The translations under genes were made by a program, and so were the position numbers. Shown here piece after piece: positions 1 through 6,077 of a stretch of 7,371 nt of DNA. Position 1 is the first letter of the stretch. Every line of letters starts with the position of its first letter. Below the pieces are notes generated by a model, which was not told the origin of the DNA, searched no databases, and was given only the letters and a program-made list of their open reading frames with translations. The stretch is from Oscillospiraceae bacterium (GTDB taxonomy: Bacteria > Bacillota > Clostridia > Oscillospirales > Acutalibacteraceae). Location: positions 1 to 7,371 of the forward strand of contig CADBUK010000034.1 of assembly GCA_902797915.1 (NCBI GenBank). Direction: 5' to 3'.

Positions 1-264
1 AATTCCCTGCCCTATTTCAAGCCCCGAAAGCACTGTAAACTGCTTGCAGTTATGCTTAATCTTGCAAGCAGTTACGTCGGCAAGAAGATTTTTACAAAGC
101 GAGTCAACATCAAGGTCAGCCCCGTCAATATCGCAATGGTCGGTAATCGCAATACCGGTTAACTTTTTCTCAACAGCAGCCCTGCAAAGCTCTTCACAGG
201 TATCATTACCGTCAAAAGAGTGCTTTGAATGGGTATGTAAATCAAATAAATTTGCAAATTCCAT
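1..264 (-). CDS. PHP-domain histidinol-phosphatase-like phosphoesterase, N-terminal part
   Basis: The minus strand reads openly from an ATG at 264 to the left edge, giving 88 residues with no stop; the C-terminal part lies outside the window. Seen: a DLHTHS motif at residues 8-13 (His10, His12), an SFDG motif with Asp19, ITDH at 40-43 (Asp42, His43) and a GLEIG segment with Glu83. This order is the signature of the PHP fold, in which these residues bind two or three metal ions and hydrolyse phosphate esters. Clostridial proteins with this start are usually named histidinol-phosphatase (HisK/HisJ type, histidine biosynthesis), but many PHP paralogues act on other phosphoesters and no his genes are visible here, so the substrate is open. 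The start is supported by a GGAG ribosome site at 271-274 (minus strand), six bases upstream. It is cytoplasmic, with no signal peptide. Confidence 0.85.
   Translation of the reverse strand, partial: MEFANLFDLHTHSKHSFDGNDTCEELCRAAVEKKLTGIAITDHCDIDGADLDVDSLCKNLLADVTACKIKHNCKQFTVLSGLEIGQGI
38..73. repeat. Perfect 11-bp inverted repeat inside the PHP gene
   Basis: AACTGCTTGCA at 38-48 is repeated as its exact reverse complement TGCAAGCAGTT at 63-73, with 14 bases between. In the mRNA of the minus-strand PHP gene this could form a hairpin about 190-226 bases after the start codon. No U-tract follows, so it is not a terminator. It may simply be a by-product of two Cys-Lys codon stretches (T-A-C-K and N-C-K-Q) in the protein. 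Confidence 0.6.
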
Positions 265-288
265 AGTTTTCTCCAGACATTTTTATAT

Positions 289-317
289 ATAATAACACAC
301 TTTGAATATTTTTTAAA
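289..317 (-). promoter_or_regulatory. Candidate promoter for the PHP gene
   Basis: On the minus strand, TTTAAA (312-317) is followed after 17 bases by TATTAT (289-294), which carries an upstream TG (extended -10). Transcription would begin near 283, leaving a leader of roughly 20 bases before the ATG at 264. The -35 box matches consensus at only four of six positions and the gap is AT-rich throughout, so chance resemblance is possible. Confidence 0.45.
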
Positions 318-334
318 TATTATAATCATTTTTA

Positions 335-363
335 TTGAAAAAAAATACTCTCTTTGCTATAAT
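335..363 (+). promoter_or_regulatory. Sigma-A promoter of the ACT/DUF711 unit
   Basis: TTGAAA at 335-340 and a perfect TATAAT at 358-363 are separated by exactly 17 bases, with TGC directly before the -10 box (extended -10). The predicted transcription start near 370 gives a leader of about 35 bases, too short for a riboswitch or attenuator. The promoter looks strong and housekeeping in type. Confidence 0.85.
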
Positions 364-404
364 CGTTTTTGTAAATTTTGAATAATTATTACGGAGGAAC
401 AGTA

Positions 405-674
405 ATGAGAGCAGTAATTACAGTAGTTGGCAAGGATATGGTTGGTATTCTTGCAAAGGTTTCAACAATATGTGCGGAAAATGATGTAAATATTATTGAA
501 GTTACTCAGTCAATCCTTCAGGATATGTTTTGTATGATTATGATGGCAGACGTTTCCGATTGTAAAATGCCCTTTGCGGAGTTTTCAGACAAGCTTTCGG
601 CGCTTGGCGAAAACAATGGGCTTCAGATTCACGTTATGAACGAGGATATTTTTAACTCAATGCACAGAATATAG
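405..674 (+). CDS. ACT-domain protein, UPF0237 family
   Basis: This 89-residue protein is essentially one ACT domain. It opens with a beta strand (AVITVVG), then the typical GKDMVGILAKVS turn and helix (residues 9-20), a second strand with VNIIEVTQSI, and ends with the family's characteristic IFNSMHRI tail. ACT domains usually bind amino acids or other small ligands as dimers and control a partner; the nearest characterised relatives by layout are GcvR-like regulators, but the ligand of this stand-alone family is not known to me. The ATG at 405 was chosen because GGAGG at 393-397 sits seven bases upstream; an in-frame TTG at 378 has no ribosome site and would add residues encoded by the Shine-Dalgarno region. 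It lies 11 bases upstream of the DUF711 gene, so the two are almost certainly co-transcribed and probably work together. Confidence 0.93.
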   Translation: MRAVITVVGKDMVGILAKVSTICAENDVNIIEVTQSILQDMFCMIMMADVSDCKMPFAEFSDKLSALGENNGLQIHVMNEDIFNSMHRI

Positions 675-685
675 GAGCATAAATA

Positions 686-2041
686 ATGATTAACACTTAC
701 GACATTCTTGAAACTATCAGAATGATTCAGGATGAATGCCTTGACATAAGAACGATTACTATGGGCATTTCACTTCTGGATTGCGCTGACAAAAACATAG
801 ACAAGGCCTGCGATAACGTATATGACAAAATATGCAAAAAGGCTGAAAAGCTTGTTGCAACGGGCGAAGAAATCGAAAAGCAGTACGGTATTCCGATTAT
901 TAACAAGCGCGTTTCCGTAACTCCGATTGCTATGCTTACGGGAATTAGCGGCGGAGACCCTGTTAAATACGCCCTGACGCTTGAAAAAGCGGCGCAGACC
1001 ATAGGCGTAAACTTTATAGGCGGCTACTCGGCGCTTGTTCAAAAGGGCTTTTCAGCAGGAGATTTAGAGCTTATTAACTCCATTCCTCAGGCTCTTGCGC
1101 AGACTCAGCACCTTTGCTCATCTGTTAATATCGGCTCAACTAAGGCGGGTATTAATATGGACGCAGTTAAGCTGATGGGTCAAAAGGTTAAGGAAGCGGC
1201 AGAGCTTACCAAAGACGACAATTGTATTGCAGCAGGAAAGCTCGTTGTATTTTGTAACGCTCCTGAGGATAATCCTTTTATGGCAGGTGCGTTTCACGGT
1301 GTTTCCGAGCCTGACTGTGTAATTAACGTCGGCGTTTCGGGTCCCGGCGTTGTTCGTTCGGCAGTATCAAAACATCCCGATTACAGCATTAACGAAATTG
1401 CCGAGCTTATCAAGAAAACAGCATTTAAAATTACAAGAATGGGTCAGCTTGTCGGCGTTGAGGCTTCACAGAGACTTGGCGTTCCGTTCGGTATTGTTGA
1501 CTTATCGCTTGCTCCTACGCCTGCAGTCGGCGATTCCGTTGCGCATATACTTGAGGAAATCGGGCTTGAAAAATGCGGCGCACCTGGCACAACTACATGC
1601 CTTGCAATGCTTAACGACGCTGTAAAAAAGGGAGGCGTTATGGCTTCATCAAGCGTAGGCGGACTTTCGGGCGCATTTATTCCCGTATCCGAAGACGCAG
1701 GTATGATTGACGCTGCAAGATGCGGCGCGCTTACAATAGAAAAGCTTGAAGCGATGACGGCAGTATGCTCCGTTGGTCTTGATATGATTGTTATTCCCGG
1801 CAACACAACTGCTGAAACGATAAGCGGCATTATTGCCGACGAAGCAGCAATCGGTATGATAAACGGAAAAACCACTGCGGTAAGAGTTATTCCCGCCATT
1901 AACAAAAACATCGGCGATGAGCTTGAATTCGGCGGCTTGTTAGGCTCGGGTCCCGTTATGAAGGTTAACACCAACTCTCCCGCAAAATTCATTAACAGAG
2001 GCGGTAAAATCCCCGCTCCGCTTCACAGTCTTAAAAACTAA
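686..2041 (+). CDS. UPF0210/DUF711 family protein (often annotated 'PFL family protein')
   Basis: The 451 residues match the full length of the UPF0210 (DUF711) family, which commonly follows a UPF0237 ACT gene in Firmicutes. Recognisable conserved stretches are IGGYSALVQKGFS (111-123), the CNAPEDNPFMAGAFHG block (190-205), NVGVSGPGVVRSAV (214-227), CGAPGTTTCLAMLNDAVKKGG (297-317) and the C-terminal GGLLGSGPVM (416-425). The family fold resembles pyruvate formate-lyase-type barrels, hence the common name, but I see no basis for calling it a glycyl-radical enzyme and its reaction is unknown. Several cysteines lie in conserved blocks (190, 211, 297, 305). It is cytoplasmic, with no signal peptide or membrane span. 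The ATG at 686 is preceded by AGGAG at 673-677, which overlaps the stop codon of the ACT gene and suggests coupled translation. A terminator begins 13 bases after the stop. Confidence 0.92.
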   Translation: MINTYDILETIRMIQDECLDIRTITMGISLLDCADKNIDKACDNVYDKICKKAEKLVATGEEIEKQYGIPIINKRVSVTPIAMLTGISGGDPVKYALTLEKAAQTIGVNFIGGYSALVQKGFSAGDLELINSIPQALAQTQHLCSSVNIGSTKAGINMDAVKLMGQKVKEAAELTKDDNCIAAGKLVVFCNAPEDNPFMAGAFHGVSEPDCVINVGVSGPGVVRSAVSKHPDYSINEIAELIKKTAFKITRMGQLVGVEASQRLGVPFGIVDLSLAPTPAVGDSVAHILEEIGLEKCGAPGTTTCLAMLNDAVKKGGVMASSSVGGLSGAFIPVSEDAGMIDAARCGALTIEKLEAMTAVCSVGLDMIVIPGNTTAETISGIIADEAAIGMINGKTTAVRVIPAINKNIGDELEFGGLLGSGPVMKVNTNSPAKFINRGGKIPAPLHSLKN

Positions 2042-2054
2042 AAGATAAAAAAAG

Positions 2055-2078
2055 AAAGGCTCGGAATTCCGAGCCTTT
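2055..2078. terminator. Bidirectional intrinsic terminator between convergent genes
   Basis: AAAGGCTCGG (2055-2064) and CCGAGCCTTT (2069-2078) form a perfect 10-bp stem around an AATT loop. A T-rich run follows on the plus strand (2076-2087). On the minus strand the reverse complement of the A-rich stretch 2041-2057 supplies a long U-tract. It therefore ends both the DUF711 transcript and that of the minus-strand gene whose stop codon is at 2086-2088. Confidence 0.93.
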
Positions 2079-2085
2079 AATTTAT

Positions 2086-2937
2086 TTACTTAAAAATAAT
2101 GTTTGTGTCATTAAAAGTTAATGGCTCATACTTACCGTTCTCATATACATAGCAAGCAGAAAGCTTAACGGAAACGGCAAATGTTTTGCCTGAGCAAGAG
2201 AATACATAGCATTCAGCGTTATTAACATTAACCAGCTTGTTATTATAAGTGATGCCTGAATTGCTAACATCGGATGAATAACCGATTACCTTATAGTTAT
2301 CGTGGATAACCTGCTGTAAGAAGCGCTTTGCATCTGAAATGCTGTAATCAGGTGTTGTTGTGATTTCGTGGGGATTTGAATAGCCCTCGTAATCATAAAC
2401 CTTTGATGAATCCTCAGCAGTAGTGTCTTCATTTGCAGGCTTAACAGTCGGCACATAAAGGAACCACATAATGATAAAGTAAACCATAAGCCAGATAAGA
2501 AGGATTAAGAAAATCATCTTAATAATCTTCTTCTTTTTATTCTCGGTAAGGATAACCTCATCCTTCTCGGGAATAGCAAGCGGAACAAACGGAGTTCCCT
2601 TCTTTGCAGCTTTCTTTTCAAGCTTTGCGTTTTTCTTATTTATCTTTTTTACATAAGCGGCATAAGCCTTGTCGTTAGCCTTAATAGCTTTAAGCTCTGA
2701 CTTGGATTTGAATTCCTCAATAGCGGGAATTTCGGCAGCCGTAAATTCAACACCCTTAGAAGCGGCTTTTTTTGCACCCTTTTCATTTTCTTTGGTGGTT
2801 TTCTTTACGAACTTATCGTAATCCTTTGCGTGCTTCTTTTCAGCTTTAGCGGCAGCCTTCTGAGCAGCCTTTTCAGCCTTAGCAGCTTTCTTGGCAGCCT
2901 TAGCTTCCTTCTTAGCAAGCTTTGATTCTTTACTCAA
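2086..2937 (-). CDS. Lys/Ala-rich single-span membrane protein of unknown function
   Basis: I do not recognise this 283-residue protein. Residues 1-38 are almost only Lys, Ala and Glu and are likely a charged helix or coiled coil. Two similar blocks follow at 39-76 and 91-128. A KKKK stretch (134-137) precedes one strongly hydrophobic span at about 138-162. After it comes an acidic, Ser/Thr-rich linker (168-200) and a small C-terminal domain (about 200-283) with three cysteines (243, 248, 262) and a beta-rich look. By the positive-inside rule the basic N-terminal half is cytoplasmic and the C-terminal domain is outside. There is no cleavable signal peptide. The start is TTG at 2937: AAGGAGGG at 2945-2952 (minus strand) lies seven bases upstream and no in-frame ATG fits. 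It has its own promoter and shares the terminator at 2055-2078. The basic half could bind nucleic acid or acidic polymers, but that is only inference. Confidence 0.85.
   Translation of the reverse strand: MSKESKLAKKEAKAAKKAAKAEKAAQKAAAKAEKKHAKDYDKFVKKTTKENEKGAKKAASKGVEFTAAEIPAIEEFKSKSELKAIKANDKAYAAYVKKINKKNAKLEKKAAKKGTPFVPLAIPEKDEVILTENKKKKIIKMIFLILLIWLMVYFIIMWFLYVPTVKPANEDTTAEDSSKVYDYEGYSNPHEITTTPDYSISDAKRFLQQVIHDNYKVIGYSSDVSNSGITYNNKLVNVNNAECYVFSCSGKTFAVSVKLSACYVYENGKYEPLTFNDTNIIFK
2554..2667 (-). repeat. Second copy of a 38-residue internal protein repeat
   Basis: This encodes residues 91-128 of the Lys/Ala-rich membrane protein. It aligns without gaps to residues 39-76, with 17 of 38 positions identical, including the non-Lys/Ala landmarks Tyr92, Val96, Asn103, Gly114, Phe117 and Ile122-Pro123. 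It lies 52 residues after the first copy. Confidence 0.7.
2710..2823 (-). repeat. First copy of a 38-residue internal protein repeat
   Basis: This encodes residues 39-76 of the Lys/Ala-rich membrane protein. The shared pattern is a Tyr, then VKK, a Lys/Asn-rich helix, KKAA, K-G-x-x-F, and an Ile-Pro pair followed by an acidic residue. Conservation of Gly, Phe and Ile-Pro at the same spacing argues for true duplication, not a chance match of low-complexity sequence. Confidence 0.7.
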
Positions 2938-2944
2938 GGCAGTA

Positions 2945-2952
2945 CCCTCCTT
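2945..2952 (-). promoter_or_regulatory. Ribosome binding site that fixes a TTG start
   Basis: The minus strand reads AAGGAGGG here, seven bases before TTG at 2937-2935. It is a near-ideal Shine-Dalgarno site at ideal spacing and is the main reason for accepting the unusual start codon. Confidence 0.85.
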
Positions 2953-2967
2953 ATAAAATCTGTAATA

Positions 2968-2996
2968 AGTATAACATTAATAATTGCAAATTTCAA
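2968..2996 (-). promoter_or_regulatory. Sigma-A promoter of the Lys/Ala-rich membrane protein gene
   Basis: On the minus strand, TTGAAA (2991-2996) and TATACT (2968-2973) are 17 bases apart, with TGT directly before the -10 box (extended -10). The predicted start near 2961 gives a leader of about 24 bases, just enough for the ribosome site at 2945-2952. Confidence 0.82.
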
Positions 2997-3103
2997 CTAA
3001 AAAATTAAATAAAACGCGTAAAATTATGAACAATTTGTAAAAATTAAGCTTGTCTATATTTTTAGTATTATGTCACATTAATAAATCTATCTAAAATTAT
3101 ATA
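2997..3103. other. AT-rich spacer between two divergent promoters
   Basis: This stretch lies between the -35 boxes of the leftward membrane-protein promoter and the rightward rnf promoter. I see no open reading frame, RNA gene or repeat. Two short odd palindromes, ACAATTTGT (3030-3037 region) and ATGTCACAT (3070-3078), could be parts of operators, but neither extends into a convincing Rex, Fnr or CRP-type site. Any control of rnf transcription by an upstream-binding factor would have to act here. Confidence 0.5.
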
Positions 3104-3132
3104 TTGATTGTTTTAATATATTATGATAAAAT
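3104..3132 (+). promoter_or_regulatory. Sigma-A promoter of the rnf operon
   Basis: TTGATT at 3104-3109 and TAAAAT at 3127-3132 are spaced by 17 bases, with TGA just before the -10 box (extended -10). Transcription would start near 3139, about 29 bases before the rnfC ATG at 3168. That leaves room for only a ribosome site, so leader-based control is unlikely. Confidence 0.78.
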
Positions 3133-3150
3133 ATTTTTATAATTATTCTT

Positions 3151-3158
3151 GGAAAGGA
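3151..3158 (+). promoter_or_regulatory. Ribosome binding site that fixes the rnfC start
   Basis: GGAAAGGA lies nine bases before the ATG at 3168. It selects this start over an in-frame ATG at 3123, which lies inside the promoter and has no Shine-Dalgarno site. Confidence 0.75.
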
Positions 3159-3167
3159 ATATGGAAG

Positions 3168-4493
3168 ATGAAGCTAAAAACATTTAAAAGAGGCGTTCAT
3201 CCTTACGGCGGAAAAGAGCTTACAATGGACTGCCCCATCGTTAAGCTTGACGCTGAGGATATAATGGTTTTCCCGTTAAATCAAAACCTTGGCGCACCAT
3301 CAAAGCCCATTGTCAGCAAGGGCGACCGTGTGTTAAAAGGACAGATGATTGCAGAGGCGGGAGGATTTATCGGCGCGCCGATATTCAGCTCCGTTTCAGG
3401 CACTGTAAAGGGTATTGAAAAAAGGCTGACTATCAACGGCAGCAAGGTTGACTGCATTGTTATTGAAAACGACAGGCTTGACGAAACCGTTGAGGGCTTC
3501 GGCGAGGAAAGAAGCCTTGACGATTTAACAGGCGAACAGATAATTGAAGCGGTTAAAAACGCAGGCATTGTCGGACTCGGCGGTGCAGGCTTCCCGACTT
3601 ACGTTAAGCTTTCGCCCAAAAATGCGCACGATATTGACACTATTATAATTAACGGCGCGGAATGCGAGCCTTACCTTACCTCTGACTACAGGCTTATGAT
3701 GGAAAAGCCTGAGGAAATTTTAAGAGGCGCGCAGGCAATTTTAAAAATATTCCCCAAAGCAAAAGCATATATCGGCATTGAGGATAACAAGCCGGACGCT
3801 ATTGAAACAATGACCCGAATTGCAAGAATTGACGACAGAATTGACGTTTGCCCGCTCAAGACTAAATATCCGCAGGGCGGCGAAAGACAGCTGATATACG
3901 CTGTTACCAAGCGTAAGATACATTCAAGGATGCTTCCTGCAGATAAGGGCTGCATTGTTGATAACGTCGGCACTGTGTTTGCTATATATGAGGCTGTATA
4001 TAAAAATATGCCACTCATTCACGGAATTGTTACCGTTACGGGCGAGGCTGTTAATGAGGGCGCAAACTTTGACGTTCCGCTCGGTGTAAGCCACAGATAC
4101 GTTTTAGAATCTGCAGGCGGAGCAAAGGAAACGGCTGTAAAATACATATCTGGCGGTCCTATGATGGGCTTTGCTATGGGCAGCATTGACGTACCCATTG
4201 TAAAGACGTCTTCTTCAATACTTGTATTTGAAAAGGACGACGTTGCCGATGCTAAAGAAACCAACTGTATTCACTGCGGCAGATGCGTTTTAGCTTGTCC
4301 GCAGTCGCTTGTGCCTCAGCTTATGGGTCAGGCAATGAAGAAAGAGAATATTGAGGAATTTGAAAAGCTTGGCGGTATGGAATGTATTGAATGCGGTTCC
4401 TGCGCATTCGTCTGCCCCGCAAAAATTCCGCTTACTCAGATGTTTAAACTCGGCAGAGTTAAAGTTCGTGAAGAGAAAGCAAAGCAGAAATAA
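3168..4493 (+). CDS. rnfC: Rnf electron transport complex subunit RnfC
   Basis: RnfC is the peripheral cytoplasmic subunit of the ferredoxin:NAD+ oxidoreductase; it carries FMN and iron-sulfur clusters and exchanges electrons with NAD(H). The 441-residue product starts with the family hallmark MKLKTFKRGVHP. It has the flavin/nucleotide-binding loop GIVGLGGAGFPT (133-144), the conserved NGAECEPYL segment (162-170) and PQGGERQL (235-242), as in the related Complex I 51-kDa (NuoF) fold. Two 4Fe-4S motifs of the CxxCxxCxxxCP type follow at Cys367/370/373/377 and Cys406/409/412/416. Length is typical of clostridial RnfC, without the long Ala/Lys-rich C-terminal extension of proteobacterial forms. 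The start at 3168 was chosen from the ribosome site and family N-terminus; an upstream ATG at 3123 lies inside the promoter. It is the first gene of the operon, 18 bases before rnfD. Confidence 0.97.
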   Translation: MKLKTFKRGVHPYGGKELTMDCPIVKLDAEDIMVFPLNQNLGAPSKPIVSKGDRVLKGQMIAEAGGFIGAPIFSSVSGTVKGIEKRLTINGSKVDCIVIENDRLDETVEGFGEERSLDDLTGEQIIEAVKNAGIVGLGGAGFPTYVKLSPKNAHDIDTIIINGAECEPYLTSDYRLMMEKPEEILRGAQAILKIFPKAKAYIGIEDNKPDAIETMTRIARIDDRIDVCPLKTKYPQGGERQLIYAVTKRKIHSRMLPADKGCIVDNVGTVFAIYEAVYKNMPLIHGIVTVTGEAVNEGANFDVPLGVSHRYVLESAGGAKETAVKYISGGPMMGFAMGSIDVPIVKTSSSILVFEKDDVADAKETNCIHCGRCVLACPQSLVPQLMGQAMKKENIEEFEKLGGMECIECGSCAFVCPAKIPLTQMFKLGRVKVREEKAKQK

Positions 4494-4511
4494 GGAAGGA
4501 GGAATAAGTTA

Positions 4512-5468
4512 ATGTTTAACGTATCAATATCACCGCACGTGCGTGATAAGAGTTCAACACAAAAAATAATGCTTGACGTAGCGATTGCGCTTATTCCCAC
4601 CCTTGCTTTCGGCGTTTATCATTTCGGACTGAACTCGTTAATGCTTATAATCGTCAGCGCAGTAAGCTGCGTTGCATTTGAAGCAGGATATGAATATCTT
4701 GCTAAAAAGCCGATAACGGTATTCGACGGCAGTGCGCTTGTTACAGGCTTAATTCTTGCTGTTAACCTTCCGCCGACTGCTACCTGGTGGATGGTTGTAA
4801 TCGGAGCGGCATTCTCAATTATTGTTGTAAAGATGCTTTTCGGCGGTCTTGGCCAGAACTTTATGAATCCCGCTCTTGCAGGCAGATGCTTCCTTATGAT
4901 TTCATTTACTCAGAGAATGACTAACTTTGAGATTGACGGAATTTCGGGCGCAACTCCGCTTGCAGTTATGAGAGAGGGCGGCAGCGTTGACATTCTTACG
5001 CTGCTTATAGGTAACCACGGCGGATGTATCGGCGAAGTCAGCGCAATTGCCATATTTATCGGCGCAGCATATCTCCTGATTAAAAAGGTTATTACTCCGA
5101 GCATTCCCTGCATTTACATAGCAACAACTATCAGCGTTATTGCAATTATCCGTCTTATTCAGGGCGACGGCTTTGACGCTAATTATCTTCTTATGCAGGT
5201 GCTTTCAGGCGGCTTGCTCGTAGGCGCGTTCTTTATGGCTAACGACTACGTAACAAGCCCGATTACCGCAAACGGCAGGCTGATATATGCAATTGTTATC
5301 GGCGTGCTTACAGCATTGTTCAGAACGCTCGGCTCAACTGCTGACGGCGTATCGTACGCTGTAATTATCGGCAATCTTCTTGTTCCGCTGATTGAAAAAG
5401 TCACTGTTCCCCACCCGTTCGGATGTAAGGAAGTAATTAAGTTTAAGGGGGGCAAAAAGAATGGCTAA
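4512..5468 (+). CDS. rnfD: Rnf electron transport complex subunit RnfD
   Basis: RnfD is an integral membrane subunit that carries covalently bound FMN and takes part in electron transfer coupled to ion pumping. The 318-residue product has about eight to ten hydrophobic spans, for example near 20-38, 43-58, 92-110, 174-190, 198-214, 226-243, 257-271 and 282-295. The flavin attachment motif DGISGATPL is present, with Thr148 as the expected site of FMN linkage through phosphate. The family block GGLGQNFMNPALAGRCF (111-127) is intact. It starts at ATG 4512 after AAGGAGGA at 4496-4503. Its last eight bases overlap the start of rnfG. Flavinylation needs an ApbE-type FMN transferase, which is not encoded in this window. 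Confidence 0.97.
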   Translation: MFNVSISPHVRDKSSTQKIMLDVAIALIPTLAFGVYHFGLNSLMLIIVSAVSCVAFEAGYEYLAKKPITVFDGSALVTGLILAVNLPPTATWWMVVIGAAFSIIVVKMLFGGLGQNFMNPALAGRCFLMISFTQRMTNFEIDGISGATPLAVMREGGSVDILTLLIGNHGGCIGEVSAIAIFIGAAYLLIKKVITPSIPCIYIATTISVIAIIRLIQGDGFDANYLLMQVLSGGLLVGAFFMANDYVTSPITANGRLIYAIVIGVLTALFRTLGSTADGVSYAVIIGNLLVPLIEKVTVPHPFGCKEVIKFKGGKKNG

Positions 5469-6072
5469 ACAAAAATCCGGCGCATTTAAAAATATAATTG
5501 TCCTCTTTGTAGTTGCATTAATTTCGGTTTCAATTCTTGCAGTATTAAATCAGGTTACTGCAGAGCCGATAGCAACTGCTGAAGCTAACGCGAAAGCCGC
5601 AGTTTATATGAATGTATATTCCGACGCGGCTGACGTAGTAGAAATTGAAGATTTTGACGCTTTGTTATCAGGCTATACTGCAGCTAATTCCGACATTACA
5701 ATTAACACCGCGCTTAAAGCAGTTGATGAAAGCGGAAACACAATCGGCTATGTTGTTGATGCCACTTCTCCAAACGCTTACGGCGGCGATATTCAGATTG
5801 CAATCGGAATTACCAACGACGGCGAAATCACTGCATTTTCCGTAATTAAAGCAAACGAAACGCCCGGTCTCGGCGCAAAATCGCTTGAAGACGAATTTGC
5901 TTCACAGTTTTCAGGGCTGTCGGCAAGCGAAATTACATTTTCAAAAACTGGCGCTAACCACGACAATAATGAAATTGACGCAATCAGCGGCGCAACAATT
6001 ACCACACGCGCAATAACGGAAGCTGTTAACGAAGCAATTTCATTTTATAACAGTTCATTGAAAGGAGTGTGA
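5461..6072 (+). CDS. rnfG: Rnf electron transport complex subunit RnfG
   Basis: RnfG is a membrane-anchored flavoprotein whose FMN-binding domain faces the outside of the membrane. The 203-residue product has one N-terminal span (about 11-32), then a soluble FMN_bind domain. Visible hallmarks are GYVVDATSPNAYGGDIQIAI (96-115), ETPGLGAK (133-140) and DAISGATITTRAI (173-185), with Thr179 as the expected covalent FMN site. The protein contains no cysteine. It starts at ATG 5461 with an AAGGGGGG ribosome site at 5445-5452 and overlaps rnfD by eight bases, so translation is probably coupled. Its stop at 6070-6072 is five bases before the preferred rnfE start. Like RnfD, it depends on an ApbE-type transferase encoded elsewhere. 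Confidence 0.96.
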   Translation: MAKQKSGAFKNIIVLFVVALISVSILAVLNQVTAEPIATAEANAKAAVYMNVYSDAADVVEIEDFDALLSGYTAANSDITINTALKAVDESGNTIGYVVDATSPNAYGGDIQIAIGITNDGEITAFSVIKANETPGLGAKSLEDEFASQFSGLSASEITFSKTGANHDNNEIDAISGATITTRAITEAVNEAISFYNSSLKGV

Positions 6073-6077
6073 GACAT

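Noticed and set aside
44..292. Plus-strand open frame of 82 codons at the left edge
   Set aside because: It is antisense to the PHP gene, whose minus-strand frame has clear metal-binding motifs and a ribosome site. The plus-strand product has no recognisable features.
1350..1625. Plus-strand 91-codon open frame in another frame of the DUF711 gene
   Set aside because: It lies fully inside the conserved gene and yields a Leu/Arg-rich shadow product without its own ribosome site.
1444..1992. Minus-strand open frame of 182 codons within the DUF711 gene
   Set aside because: It is the antisense shadow of a well-conserved coding region; the product is Ser/Pro/Ile-rich as expected from reverse reading, and no ribosome site or promoter supports it.
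3070..3078. ATGTCACAT palindrome as a possible CRP/Fnr or Rex operator
   Set aside because: The symmetry does not extend beyond four bases per arm and does not match the usual TGTGA-N6-TCACA, TTGAT-N4-ATCAA or TTGTTAA-type patterns.
3686..4264. Minus-strand open frames inside rnfC
   Set aside because: They are antisense shadows of rnfC; their products show no domain signature.
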